From NCBI RefSeq assembly GCF_000737325.1, contig NZ_CP011125.1:6324001-6388000 (forward strand): a stretch of 64,000 bases of DNA, in the 5' to 3' direction. Both the position numbers and the translations under genes were made by a program. The notes below the pieces were generated by a model. It was not told where the DNA came from and made no database searches. It saw nothing but the letters and a program-made list of their open reading frames with translations. Shown piece after piece: positions 1 to 10,755 of this stretch (the stretch's first letter is position 1; each line of letters starts with the position of its first letter). Origin of the DNA: Sandaracinus amylolyticus. Lineage in GTDB: Bacteria; Myxococcota_A; Polyangia; Polyangiales; Sandaracinaceae.

Positions 1-183
1 TCCCGAGTCGTCGACGAGCAGCACGAGATCGACGTTGCGGAAGCCGCCGGTCGTGAGCCGCACCTCCTGCACGTTCCCGAGCCGCGGGACGATCGCCCCC
101 GTGTTCCGCTCGAAGCAGCCCGTCGTGATCACCAGCGCGATCAGGACGGACAGCACCGCCCCGAGCCGATTGCCTGAATGCAT
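1..183 (-). CDS. vWA-domain lipoprotein, N-terminal part only
   Basis: The reverse strand from the ATG at 183 is open for 61 codons to the window edge, so the C-terminal part lies outside. The product starts with a lipoprotein signal peptide: a short basic n-region, a hydrophobic stretch [16 protein letters not shown] and Cys at residue 23. After about 25 residues it reads [11 protein letters not shown], which looks like the first beta strand and MIDAS motif (DxSxS) of a von Willebrand factor A domain, a metal-dependent adhesion fold. The gene is divergent from the sigma-54 regulator at 298, with 114 bp between the two starts. The function of the whole protein cannot be read from this fragment. 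Confidence 0.72.
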   Translation of the reverse strand, partial: MHSGNRLGAVLSVLIALVITTGCFERNTGAIVPRLGNVQEVRLTTGGFRNVDLVLLVDDSG

Positions 184-297
184 CGCTCCACCTCCGGACG
201 ATCGGCGCACCGGCCGCTGCGCTCGCGCGACCTCGCCGTCGTCGTGTGCTGCGTCGTCGCTGCCCGCGCGCGTTTCCAACGGGTATGCTCGCGCCGG

Positions 298-1659
298 ATG
301 AGCGCGCGCGTCCTGGTCGTCGACGACGAGGAGAACCTGCGGCTCGTGCTGCGCACGATGCTGCGGAAGCACGGCTACGAGGTGGAGACGTGCGCGAGCG
401 CGGAGCAGGCGCTCGAGACGATCGACGCGAGCGCGCCCGACTTCGTGATCGCCGACGTGCGGATGGGCGGCATGAGCGGCATCGAGCTCACGAAGGAGCT
501 CAAGCGACGCGGCGCGGACGCGGTCGTGATCGTGATGAGCGCGTTCGGCTCGGTCGATCTCGCGATCGAGGCGATGAAGGCGGGCGCGTACGACTACGTG
601 AGCAAGCCGTTCAAGCAGGACGAGGTGCTGCTCGCGCTGCGCAAGGCGGAAGAGCGCGAGCAGCTGCGCCGCGAGAACCAGGCGCTGCGCGAGGAGCGCG
701 CCCAGAGCGCCCGCTTCGAGACGATGATCGGCCGCAGCGAGGCGATGCACCGCGTCTTCCGCGTCGTCGATCGCGCGGCCGAGGTCGCGACGACGGTGCT
801 GATCCAGGGCGAGAGCGGCACGGGCAAGGAGCTCGTCGCGCGCGCGCTGCACGATCGGGGTCCGCGCAAGAGCAAGGCGTTCGTCGCGGTGAACTGCGGC
901 GCGATCCCGGAGTCACTGCTCGAGAGCGAGCTCTTCGGGCACAAGCGCGGCGCGTTCACCGACGCGACGAGCGACAAGACGGGGCTCTTCGAGGCAGCGC
1001 ACGAGGGCACGATCTTCCTCGACGAGATCGGCGAGCTCCCGCTCGCGCTGCAGGTGAAGCTGCTGCGCGTGCTGCAGGAAGGAACGCTGCGGCGCGTCGG
1101 CGAGACCAAGGATCGCAAGGTCGACGTGCGCGTCGTCGCGGCGACGGTGCGCGATCTCGAGAGCGAGGTGCGCGAGGGCACGTTCCGCGAGGACCTCTTC
1201 TATCGCCTCAACGTGCTGCCGCTCACCGTGCCGCCGCTGCGCGATCGCAAGGACGACGTGCCGCTGCTCGTCGATCACTTCGTCGCGCGCAACAACACGC
1301 GGCTCGGTACGCGCGTGCGCGGCGTCGACGAGGCCGCGCGCAAGATGCTGCTCGCCTATCACTGGCCGGGCAACGTGCGCGAGCTCGAGAACGTCGTGGA
1401 GCGCGCGATGGTGCTCGCGGAGCGCGACGTGATCGGCGAGGTGGATCTCCCGGAGCGCGTGAAGCGGAAGGAAGACGCGCGCCTCGTCGCGCTCGCGAGC
1501 GACGAGCTCTCGATCAAGAAGACGGCGCGCTGGATGGAGGAGACGCTCATCCGTCGCGCGCTCGAGCAGACCGGCGGGAACCGCACGGCGGCGGCGAGGC
1601 TGCTCGAGATCAGCCATCGCGCGCTGCTCTACAAGATCAAGGACTACGGGATCCGCTGA
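298..1659 (+). CDS. NtrC-family sigma-54-dependent response regulator
   Basis: The 453-residue protein has the full NtrC layout. The receiver domain (residues 4-115) carries acidic D9/D10, phospho-acceptor D53 in IADVRM, a Ser/Thr switch position and K103 in SKPF. The AAA+ domain (about 140-370) has Walker A GESGTGKE (171-178) and Walker B FLDEIGE. A Fis-type helix-turn-helix ends the protein ([19 protein letters not shown]). It should couple a sensor kinase signal to transcription from sigma-54 promoters. The sigma-54-contacting loop reads GAFTDA (218-223) instead of the canonical GAFTGA. The start at 298 gives the standard receiver N-terminus; the open frame further upstream adds 40 residues with no domain character. 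No partner kinase is adjacent. Confidence 0.93.
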   Translation: MSARVLVVDDEENLRLVLRTMLRKHGYEVETCASAEQALETIDASAPDFVIADVRMGGMSGIELTKELKRRGADAVVIVMSAFGSVDLAIEAMKAGAYDYVSKPFKQDEVLLALRKAEEREQLRRENQALREERAQSARFETMIGRSEAMHRVFRVVDRAAEVATTVLIQGESGTGKELVARALHDRGPRKSKAFVAVNCGAIPESLLESELFGHKRGAFTDATSDKTGLFEAAHEGTIFLDEIGELPLALQVKLLRVLQEGTLRRVGETKDRKVDVRVVAATVRDLESEVREGTFREDLFYRLNVLPLTVPPLRDRKDDVPLLVDHFVARNNTRLGTRVRGVDEAARKMLLAYHWPGNVRELENVVERAMVLAERDVIGEVDLPERVKRKEDARLVALASDELSIKKTARWMEETLIRRALEQTGGNRTAAARLLEISHRALLYKIKDYGIR

Positions 1660-1666
1660 TCGCTCG

Positions 1667-2164
1667 TCAGCCGAACGTCACGAGCAGCGCGCGTCCCTCG
1701 ACGCTCGCGCCCTCGCTCACGTGCACCTGCGCGATGGTCGCGTCGCCCGGCGCGCGGAGCTCGTTCTCCATCTTCATCGCCTCGACGACGACGAGCGGCT
1801 GGCCCGCCGTCACGCTCTCGCCCGCCGCGCACAGCACGCGCACGACACGGCCCGGCATCGGCGCGCGCAGCTCCTTCGCGCTCGCGCCACCACCCGCGCG
1901 CTTGCGATCCGCGCGCGCCCGCTCGCTCAGCACGTGCGCGACCGCGCGCGCCGCGCCCGCCGCGAGCTGCACCTCGTCGCCACCCGCGTTCGCCACGATC
2001 ACGTCGTGCACGCGCGCGCCGAGCCGCACGCTCACGCCGCCCGGCACCGGCCGCACCTCGCCGTCGACCTTCGCACCGTCGAGCGTGACCGCGATGGCTC
2101 CGCTCGGCGCGATGGTCACGTCCACCTCGCGCTCGCGCCCGTCGATCGTGACCCGGTACTTCAT
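1667..2164 (-). CDS. biotin carboxyl-carrier domain protein (biotin-dependent carboxylase subunit)
   Basis: This 165-residue protein ends in a biotinyl/lipoyl domain (about 98-165) with the classic acceptor motif VVEAMKMEN; K131 would carry biotin. The N-terminal 80 residues form a small beta-rich region like the one preceding the carrier domain in methylmalonyl-CoA decarboxylase gamma and propionyl/acyl-CoA carboxylase alpha subunits. A Gly/Ala/Lys-rich linker lies between (81-98). It would shuttle carboxylate between a biotin carboxylase and a carboxyltransferase. Neither partner is in the window, so the cognate carboxylase is unknown. It converges on the response regulator gene with 7 bp between stops. 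Confidence 0.85.
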   Translation of the reverse strand: MKYRVTIDGREREVDVTIAPSGAIAVTLDGAKVDGEVRPVPGGVSVRLGARVHDVIVANAGGDEVQLAAGAARAVAHVLSERARADRKRAGGGASAKELRAPMPGRVVRVLCAAGESVTAGQPLVVVEAMKMENELRAPGDATIAQVHVSEGASVEGRALLVTFG

Positions 2165-2298
2165 CGCGCGCGGACCCTACTCTCCGCGTGCGCGCCGCTC
2201 AAGAGCCCGATCGTCCCACGCACGTGATGCCGTCGCGAGTGACGCCGATCACGATCGGTCCTTGAGACGATCTCGCGGCTACACCATCATCGCCCGCC

Positions 2299-2745
2299 GT
2301 GAAGATCTTCATGATCGTGGGGAGCGAGTCGGGCAACGCCGAGATGGTCGGGGACGTGGTGAAGGACACGCTCGACGCGCTCGGCCACGAGACCGCGCTC
2401 TTCAAGGAAGGCGGGCTCGGCGACGCGGATCTCGCGGCCCAGTCGGTCGTCCTCCTGATCACGTCGAGCACCGGCATCGGCGACATCCCGCAGAACATCG
2501 AGCCGCTCTTCGACGAGCTCCGCGATCAGCGCCCCGATCTCTCGCGCGTGCGCTACGGGCTCGTGGGCCTCGGCGATCGCAACTACAAGGACAGCTTCCT
2601 CGGCGGCCCGAAGAAGTGGGACGCGCTGCTGACCGAGCTCGGCGCGAAGCGCGTCGGCGAGCGCCTCGAGCTCGACGCGACCGACAACCCGTGCCCCGAC
2701 CAGGACGCCGCCGAGTGGGTGCGCGGCTGGGTCGCGCAGTTCTGA
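2299..2745 (+). CDS. flavodoxin-like protein (MioC type)
   Basis: The 148-residue protein has the short-chain flavodoxin fold. An N-terminal strand runs into the FMN phosphate-binding loop IVGSESGNAE (residues 6-15), a second loop STGIGDIPQN follows near 55-65, and LVGLGDRNYKD (about 90-100) matches the isoalloxazine-binding region. It probably carries electrons via FMN in the cytoplasm; the partner oxidoreductase is not evident. Translation starts at GTG 2299: the conserved MKIFMIVGS N-terminus begins there, whereas the next ATG at 2311 would remove the first beta strand. The 134 bp upstream hold the divergent start of the biotin-carrier gene. Confidence 0.9.
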   Translation: MKIFMIVGSESGNAEMVGDVVKDTLDALGHETALFKEGGLGDADLAAQSVVLLITSSTGIGDIPQNIEPLFDELRDQRPDLSRVRYGLVGLGDRNYKDSFLGGPKKWDALLTELGAKRVGERLELDATDNPCPDQDAAEWVRGWVAQF

Positions 2746-2816
2746 CGACGGAGCTGGCCCCGGGCGCGCCCGCGGAATACCTTCGGCCCGCGCGCCCGTT
2801 CGGCGTCCATCCGCTC

Positions 2817-3293
2817 ATGCGATCGATGCGTCCACTCGCCCTGATGTCCCTGCTCGCCGTCGCCTCCACGGGCTGCGCCGCGCGGATGATCCCGAACACC
2901 GACGTCGAGGACACCGACGACAACCGCGAGGTCGTCGAGTTCGTCGAGCAGTACCGACACGCGATGGAGGCCCGGAACCCCGGGCAGATCCTGCGCCTCG
3001 TGTCCGAGAGCTACTACGACGACAACGGCACGCCGACGACCGAGGACGACATCGACTACGGCCTCCTGCAGGAGCGCGTCGCGCGGCTCGCGGAGGACGT
3101 GATCGAGGTGCGCTACGAGATGCGCTACCGCCGCGTCACGTTCCGCAGCGATCGCGTGGTCGTCGACTTCACGTACACTGGTCGCTTCAAGGTCCAGACC
3201 GCCGAGGGCGAGCGCTGGGCGCGACGCCTCGCCGACAATCGCCTCGAGCTGGTGCGCGAGAACGGCGAGTACCGGATCGTATCTGGGTTGTAA
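2817..3293 (+). CDS. small conserved lipoprotein, NTF2-like
   Basis: The 158-residue product begins MRSMRPLALMSLLAVAS followed by TGC, a type II signal peptide with the lipid-anchored Cys near residue 20. The mature part is acidic and alternates helix and strand: an early helix EFVEQYRHAMEARNPGQIL, then strands around YEMRYRRVTFRSDRVVVDFTY. This is the pattern of small SnoaL/NTF2-like or Cif-type lipoproteins that bind a ligand or stabilise an envelope complex. I do not recognise a specific family. The upstream open frame is far longer but is only a shadow of other genes; the signal peptide fixes the start here. Confidence 0.78.
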   Translation: MRSMRPLALMSLLAVASTGCAARMIPNTDVEDTDDNREVVEFVEQYRHAMEARNPGQILRLVSESYYDDNGTPTTEDDIDYGLLQERVARLAEDVIEVRYEMRYRRVTFRSDRVVVDFTYTGRFKVQTAEGERWARRLADNRLELVRENGEYRIVSGL

Positions 3294-3351
3294 GCCTGCG
3301 TTCCTCGTTTACGGCGAGACCGGACCTCGCGTAGGATCCGTGTCTCGCTGA

Positions 3352-4878
3352 ATGGCCGGCCCGGGCGACAAGAAGCAGCTGGGGAAGATCCTCCTCAAGC
3401 AGAAGCTCGTGACGCCCGGTGAGCTCGACGACCTGCTCGATCAGCAACGACGCAGCCCCGGGACACGCCTCGCGTCCGCAGCGATGCGATCGGGCAAGCT
3501 CGAGGAGGTCGATCTGCTGCGCGCGCTGAGCGAGCAGCACGGCGTGCCCGGCATCGATCTCTCGCAGGTCGTCGTCCCGACGCAGAACCTGCGGCTCGTC
3601 CCGATCGACGTCGCGCGGCAGTCGCTCATCCTGCCGTTCTCCGTCAAGGACGAGGAGATCTTCCTCGCGATGGCCGACCCCGACGATCGGCGCGTCATCG
3701 ACGAGATCGAGTTCGTCACCGGCCGCACCGTGCACCCGTACGTCGCGCTGCACGATCACCTCGCGGAGGTGATCGACGCCGCGTACCAGCAGCTCGATCG
3801 CGGCGAGCCGCACTACGTCGGGCCCAACGCGCCGGCGGACTACCTCGAGTCGCTCGGCATCCGCAGCGCCGCGCCGCCTCCGCTCCCGCGAGCGCGCACG
3901 CGCGCCGTGATCGGCAGCGACGATCTCGACGCGCAGGCGACCCCGCCGGGCGTTCCTCCTCCGCGCCGCATCACGAACGCCGGCACGCGCCCGGGAACGC
4001 AGCCCGGCACGCGCCCCACGGAGCGACGCCTGCCGACGCTCGACCCGGTGTTCGACTCGCGCGTCGGCCCGCTCCCGAAGGAAGAGATCGCCAGCGCGCT
4101 GCGCGCGCCCGATCGCGTGAAGCGCGTGCTCGTCGTCGACGACGAGGACGACATCCGCCGCATGCTCCGCCGCGTGCTCCAGGAGCGCGGCTACCAGGTG
4201 CTCGAGGCCGCGAAGGGCGGCGACGCGCTCCAGATGGTGCGCGAGCACGTGCCCGATCTGATCCTGCTCGATGCGATGCTCCCCGAGATCCACGGCTTCG
4301 ACATCTGCCGTCGCATCAAGGGCAGCCAGAAGTACGGGCACATCCCGATCATCATGCTGAGCGCCATCTATCGCGGATGGCGCTTCGCCGAGGACTTGCG
4401 CGAGTCGTACGGCGTCCAGGTGTTCCTCGAGAAGCCGTTCAAGATCTCCGACGTCACGCAGGCGATCGAGCGCGCGCTGGAAGGCACCACGAACGAGCGC
4501 GACGAGGACGAGGAGCTCTCGTCACAGGCGTCCGACGCGCTGACGTCGGGCATCGAGGCGTACAAAGCGGGGAACATCGACGACGCCATCGCACACTTGC
4601 GGAGAGGTGTGGGGATCGACCCGCTTTCCTTCCGCCTCCACTACCACCTCGGATTGCTGTACGGTCGGCGCGACAATCTGTTCGAGGCTATCCACGAGAT
4701 GGAGACCGCGGTGGACCTCGCGCCGCGCAACTTCGCAGCCCTGAAGAACCTCGCGGTCCTCTATCAACGCGCAGGCTTCAAGCACCGCGCGATCGAGATC
4801 TGGGAGCGCGCGATCGGCAGCGCCCCGGACGAAGAGACGAAGCGCGGAATCAAAGAACACCTGATGAGCCTGCTCTAA
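3352..4878 (+). CDS. MshEN domain - receiver - TPR fusion protein
   Basis: This 508-residue protein has three parts. Residues 7-148 form a GspE/PilB N-terminal (MshEN) domain, the module that binds c-di-GMP in MshE-type ATPases; the first half reads LGKILLKQKLVTPGELDDLL. A Pro/Arg-rich linker (170-250) follows. Residues 257-378 are a receiver domain with D263/D264, phospho-acceptor D307 in LLDAML and K361 in LEKPF. Residues 395-495 hold about three TPR units (AYKAGNIDDAIAHLRRG, HLGLLYGRRDNLFEAI). No ATPase or DNA-binding output is present, so it is likely an adaptor that reads c-di-GMP and phosphorylation and binds partner proteins. It precedes the GltJ-like gene by 70 bp in the same direction, suggesting a link to motility or envelope machinery. 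Confidence 0.85.
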   Translation: MAGPGDKKQLGKILLKQKLVTPGELDDLLDQQRRSPGTRLASAAMRSGKLEEVDLLRALSEQHGVPGIDLSQVVVPTQNLRLVPIDVARQSLILPFSVKDEEIFLAMADPDDRRVIDEIEFVTGRTVHPYVALHDHLAEVIDAAYQQLDRGEPHYVGPNAPADYLESLGIRSAAPPPLPRARTRAVIGSDDLDAQATPPGVPPPRRITNAGTRPGTQPGTRPTERRLPTLDPVFDSRVGPLPKEEIASALRAPDRVKRVLVVDDEDDIRRMLRRVLQERGYQVLEAAKGGDALQMVREHVPDLILLDAMLPEIHGFDICRRIKGSQKYGHIPIIMLSAIYRGWRFAEDLRESYGVQVFLEKPFKISDVTQAIERALEGTTNERDEDEELSSQASDALTSGIEAYKAGNIDDAIAHLRRGVGIDPLSFRLHYHLGLLYGRRDNLFEAIHEMETAVDLAPRNFAALKNLAVLYQRAGFKHRAIEIWERAIGSAPDEETKRGIKEHLMSLL

Positions 4879-4948
4879 CGGCCCCGTTGACCAGCTCAGA
4901 CCTTTCCTTCCGTCGACCCGCCCTCTCGCACGGTGGAGCGCATTTCGG

Positions 4949-6838
4949 ATGAAGTTCCTCTGCCCCAACTGCAAGGCGAAGTACCAGATCGCCGACGAGA
5001 AGGTCGCCGGTCGCACGCTGAAGATGGATTGCCGTCGATGCGGCAACAGCATCGTGCTGCGCGCGGATCAGGCGATCGACGAGACGTCCTCGCCCGACGC
5101 GAAGGCCAGCGCCTCCGTCGCGCCGACGCCCGCGGCGTCCGCGGGGACGAGCCGTCCGGGCGCCGCGCGCCCTGCGCCCGCGTCGACCAGCCGCGGCGGG
5201 TCGGGCCTGCTCAACCCGGCAGGGGCATCGCGCCGCACCCAGCGCGGGGGATCGCACGTCGGCCCCGCGCCCACGCGCCCTGCCGCAGCGCCGCGCTCGG
5301 CGCTCGGCGCCGACTTCCGGCGCAGCGTCGCGGCGGGCCCGCCCTCGCTGACGCCCGAGGCGCCGCGCACGACGGCGCTCGACCAGTGGCACGTCGCGAT
5401 CAACGACGTCCCGGTCGGCCCCATGCGCCGCGAGGAGATCTCGCGGAAGATCTCGACCGGCGCGGTCACCGGCGACTCGCTCGCGTGGCGCGAGGGCTTC
5501 GACGACTGGCGCCCGCTGAAGGACATCCCCGAGCTCGCCGCGCTGCTGCGCAAGAGCGAGGCGCGCCCGCCGACGATGCCGCCCGCGAAGCCGCCGGCCC
5601 CGGCGCGTCCCGCGGCGCCCTCGGCACGCCCGGGCGGCGCGACCGCGTCGCGTCCCGGCACCGCGCGCCCGGCGACCGCGTCGAGCACGAGCTCGGCCGC
5701 GACCCGCTCGGCGCCCTCGACCGCGGCGGCTGCGCGGAATTCGAACGTCGTGCCGATCGGCGGGCGCCTCGGCGCGTCGGCCGCACCGGCGCTCGACGAC
5801 GAGGGCTTCGACGATCTCGAGGGCGAGCCCACGCGCGTCGCGAGCTCGCTCGATCTCGCGGACGAGGCGCAGCTGATGGCGCCCTCGATCGCCCCGGCGC
5901 CCGCGACCAAGGCGAAGTCGGTGCCGCCGCCCGCCGCGGTCGAGCTCGACGAAGCGCTGCCCGATCCGTTCCCGAGCGCGCCCGTCGCGGCCCCGAAGTC
6001 GACGCCGGTCGCGCCCGCGGTGTCGGTGCTCGCGACGAGCGCACCGGCGCCGGTCGCGCAGCCGCGCGCCGAGCGCGAGCGCCGTGGCCTTCCGGTCGGC
6101 GCCTGGATGGGCATCGCGAGCGCGCTCGGCTTCGGCGTCGTGATGGCGCTGATCATCGCGCCGCGGCTGCTCCCGGCCGCGACGCCCGGACCGATGGTGG
6201 CGGTGACGACGCCGCCGGTCGCGACCCAGCCGCAGCAGCCGCGCGAGGCGCCGGTCGAGGTGCCCGCGCAGCCGGCGCCCGAGGCCGCCGCGCCGACGCC
6301 GGAGACGCCGGCGGCACCGGCGCCCGAGCAGCCGACCGAGACGGCGCGCGCCGGCCACGGCCGTCGCGGCGCGAGCGCGGGCAGCACGCCCGCCACCACT
6401 GCGACCCCGCCGGCGACCGCGCCGACGAAGGCCCTCGATCCGGCGTTCGCGCGGTTCGCGGACGAGGGCTCGTCGGCGGGCGTCGCGCCGATCGCGCCGC
6501 GCCCGACCGCGGGCGAGCGCACCGGCGGCGGCGGCGGCGATGGCAGCGGCGAAGGGCTCGAGCCGGCGCAGGTGCGCGCGGTCGTCTCGCGCGAGCAGCG
6601 CGGCCTCCAGAGCTGCTGGGAGCTCGCGATCCGCGGCATGCGCGACGTGCCCACGACGCGCATGGACGTCGACATCACGATCGGCGGCTCGGGCACGGTG
6701 ACGCAGGCGACGGCGCGTGGCGTCGGCGTCGGGAACCTGTCGGACTGCATCGAGCGGAACGTGCGCCGCTGGCGCTTCCCCTCGTCGGGCGGCTCGACCC
6801 AGATGAGCTTCCCGGTCGTCTTCCAGAGCACCAACTAG
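4949..6838 (+). CDS. GltJ/AgmX-like gliding-motility protein (zinc ribbon, GYF, TM, TonB-like C-terminus)
   Basis: The 629-residue protein begins with a zinc ribbon of the MJ0042 type (C5, C8, C28, C31 in CPNC...CRRCG). A GYF_2 domain lies at about 144-200 ([25 protein letters not shown]). A very long Ala/Pro-rich linker leads to one membrane helix at about 384-404, a second Pro-rich periplasmic linker, and an AgmX/PglI-type C-terminal domain (537-629) with the paired cysteines of SCWELA and [12 protein letters not shown]. The same order and similar length occur in Myxococcus GltJ (AgmX), where the zinc ribbon and GYF domain face MglA in the cytoplasm and the C-terminus acts in the periplasm. 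Many myxobacteria have paralogues, so orthology is not proven. No other glt or agl genes flank it. Confidence 0.82.
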   Translation: MKFLCPNCKAKYQIADEKVAGRTLKMDCRRCGNSIVLRADQAIDETSSPDAKASASVAPTPAASAGTSRPGAARPAPASTSRGGSGLLNPAGASRRTQRGGSHVGPAPTRPAAAPRSALGADFRRSVAAGPPSLTPEAPRTTALDQWHVAINDVPVGPMRREEISRKISTGAVTGDSLAWREGFDDWRPLKDIPELAALLRKSEARPPTMPPAKPPAPARPAAPSARPGGATASRPGTARPATASSTSSAATRSAPSTAAAARNSNVVPIGGRLGASAAPALDDEGFDDLEGEPTRVASSLDLADEAQLMAPSIAPAPATKAKSVPPPAAVELDEALPDPFPSAPVAAPKSTPVAPAVSVLATSAPAPVAQPRAERERRGLPVGAWMGIASALGFGVVMALIIAPRLLPAATPGPMVAVTTPPVATQPQQPREAPVEVPAQPAPEAAAPTPETPAAPAPEQPTETARAGHGRRGASAGSTPATTATPPATAPTKALDPAFARFADEGSSAGVAPIAPRPTAGERTGGGGGDGSGEGLEPAQVRAVVSREQRGLQSCWELAIRGMRDVPTTRMDVDITIGGSGTVTQATARGVGVGNLSDCIERNVRRWRFPSSGGSTQMSFPVVFQSTN

Positions 6839-7315
6839 CCCCGGGGGGGCTGCGCGCCCCCCCTGTCGACCCCCCGAGCTGCGCGCGGGTCCTCAGCCCG
6901 CTTGCGATCTCGGCCGCCAACCGGCGCGGCGGGCCCGGGGGCTGCGCGCCCCCCTGTCGACCCCCCGAGCTGCGCGCGGGTCCTCAGCCCGCTTGCGATC
7001 TCGGCCGCCAACCGGCGCGGCGGGCCCGGGGGCTGCGCGCCCCCCCTGTCGACCCCCCGAGCTGCGCGCGGGTCCTCAGCCCGCTTGCGATCTCGGCCGC
7101 CAACCGGCGCGGCGGGCCCGGGGGCTGCGCGCCCCCCCTGTCGACCCCCCGAGCTGCGCGCGGGTCCTCAGCCCGCTTGCGATCTCGGCCGCCAACCGGC
7201 GCGGCGGGCCCGGGCGCTGCGCGCCCCCCGTCGACCCCGAGCTGCGCGCGGGTCCTCAGCCCGCTTGCGATCTCGGCCGGCAACGGCGCGGCGCCCGGGA
7301 GTCGCGCTGTAATCA
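6839..7315 (+). repeat. five tandem copies of an 88-92 bp GC-rich repeat
   Basis: A block containing GCGGGTCCTCAGCCCGCTTG recurs with the same anchor at 6890, 6981, 7073, 7165 and 7253, i.e. spacings of 91, 92, 92 and 88 bp. Each unit carries two hairpin-forming segments (GGGGC-TGCGC-GCCCC, and GCGGG...CCCGC). The array begins directly at the stop codon of the GltJ-like gene. Units differ by only a few bases, so expansion is recent. The open frames across it arise from base composition and are not genes. A diverged relative lies at 51102-51210. It may act as a terminator or processing region for the upstream mRNA. Confidence 0.9.
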
Positions 7316-7478
7316 CCGCGGTTCTCGGGCGCGAGGATCGCCTCCTCGCCGTCCTGGAGGCGAGTCGGCGTCGCAGAATCGCGTCTTGGCGGCGCCGGAG
7401 GCGATTCCGCGCTGCAGAATCGCGTTCTGCCGCCGAATTCGACGGCTCGCTGCGCCGTCAGTGCCGTGTCCCTGCGCT
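7316..7478. other. non-coding spacer with two related 20-bp segments
   Basis: Between the tandem array and the stop of the next minus-strand gene there is no plausible ORF. The segment TCGCAGAATCGCGTCTTGGC near 7374 and CTGCAGAATCGCGTTCTGCC near 7412 are near-copies about 38 bp apart. Nothing else is recognisable. Confidence 0.5.
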
Positions 7479-7826
7479 TCAGCGCATCAGCAGGCGGACG
7501 GCGAAGTAGACGACCACCGCGACGATCGTCGCGATCGCCACCGTCATCGGCCAGCTGAGCCCGCCCGCGGGCGGCGGCGCCACCGGACGCGGCGCGGCGG
7601 ACGGGACCGAGTGCACCGTCGCGCGATCGTCTCCGCCGACACCGGGCGCGGTCGCCGGGCCGGTCGTCGGCGACGGTGCCTGCGCGACGTCGTCGAACCC
7701 GCGATCACGCAGCGAGCCCTCGTCCCACATGGCCGTGGGCTCGTCGGCGGCCCAGCGCGGCGCTTCGCTGCTCTGCGTCGCGCTTCCCTCGCCGGCTCCC
7801 CCCGGCTTGTCGCGGCCCTCGCTCAC
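7479..7826 (-). CDS. small tail-anchored membrane protein, unknown
   Basis: The GTG at 7826 opens a 115-residue frame. The N-terminal 80 residues are hydrophilic, rich in Asp, Gly, Pro and Ala. The C-terminus is a single membrane helix [20 protein letters not shown] followed by LLMR, with no signal peptide, as in tail-anchored proteins. The ORF continues far upstream as a shadow of the antisense gene at 7935, so the start is not certain; an ATG at 7729 would give a shorter product. The GTG sits 108 bp from the divergent start of the YyaL-like gene. No family is recognised. Confidence 0.6.
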   Translation of the reverse strand: MSEGRDKPGGAGEGSATQSSEAPRWAADEPTAMWDEGSLRDRGFDDVAQAPSPTTGPATAPGVGGDDRATVHSVPSAAPRPVAPPPAGGLSWPMTVAIATIVAVVVYFAVRLLMR

Positions 7827-7934
7827 CGGGCGGCAGTCTCGCAGAAATGGTCTCCGAGGCCAATCGATCGGAGCGTCGCGACCGCAGCTCGGGCGCGCGT
7901 TGCCGGCGCGACGGGGGCGCTCCATGTGCCGCCC

Positions 7935-9983
<2,049 letters not shown>

Positions 9984-10052
9984 GCCGTCGTCCCCGTTGC
10001 GCGCCGCGCGCGCCCCGAAATACGCTCGCGGCCGTTCAACGAGGGGGGACAC

Positions 10053-10742
10053 ATGGCGACGGCGAAGACGACGCGGACGAAGCGGGGACCGACCGAGCTG
10101 ACGCAGATGGCGCTCGCTGCGCTCGAGCTCGCGACCGAGCACCGCGCGCGCATCGATCCGAGGCTCCCCGCGGGGCTGCGCGACGGGCTCTCGCGCGACA
10201 TCGCCGCCATCGGCACGCTGGTGCCCGAGGCGCTGCAGACGCGCGCCGAGCGCGGCGCGGCGACCGCCGAGCAGAACGGCGCCGCCGCGCGCGCCAAGGA
10301 GCTCGTGATGGCGATCCGCCGGACGATCTCGAGCGCCGACGAGCTCGGCGCCAGCGCGCAGCGCGCGTGGGGGCTCGGCCTCGAGGTGCGGCCCACCGTC
10401 GTCAAGTCGGTGCTCGCCGCGGGCGATCAGATCGTGGCGCGGGCCGCCGCGAAGCCCGACGAGGCGCGCCTCGCGGGCGTGCTCGAGAGCGACCTCGACG
10501 CGCTGCGCGCGGCGCTCGCCACGACGCGGGGCGCCGACACCACGCAGGAGTCGCGCAAGCACGGCGCGAAGAGCGCGACCGCGGCGCGCGACGCGGCGAT
10601 GCGGCGCATCGAGCAGTCGGTGCGGAAGATCAGCGCGGTCGGTCAGCTCGCGTTCGTCGGGGACGGCGAGCTGGCGAAGAAGTTCGACGCGCTGGTGCCC
10701 TCCACCCGCCGCAAGCCCGGCAAGAAACCCGATCCCAGCTGA
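10053..10742 (+). CDS. helical protein of unknown function
   Basis: A purine-rich ribosome site (GAGGGGGAC) lies 7 bp before the ATG. The 229-residue product starts with a basic tail (TAKTTRTKRGP) and is then almost entirely Ala/Glu/Arg-rich helix, ending in a Lys/Pro-rich tail (TRRKPGKKPDP). There is no signal peptide or membrane segment, so it is cytoplasmic. Basic ends and long amphipathic helices suggest nucleic-acid binding or a structural role, but no family is recognised. It is 13 bp upstream of the AraC-type gene and may be cotranscribed with it. Confidence 0.75.
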   Translation: MATAKTTRTKRGPTELTQMALAALELATEHRARIDPRLPAGLRDGLSRDIAAIGTLVPEALQTRAERGAATAEQNGAAARAKELVMAIRRTISSADELGASAQRAWGLGLEVRPTVVKSVLAAGDQIVARAAAKPDEARLAGVLESDLDALRAALATTRGADTTQESRKHGAKSATAARDAAMRRIEQSVRKISAVGQLAFVGDGELAKKFDALVPSTRRKPGKKPDPS

Positions 10743-10755
10743 CGCCGCCCTCGAC

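Noticed and set aside
246-2816. Long open frames of over 300 codons on the plus strand running through the regulator, biotin and flavodoxin genes.
   Set aside because: They are Arg/Ala/Gly-rich shadow frames caused by high GC. The real genes in other frames have domains; only the last part (2817-3293) has a true signal peptide.
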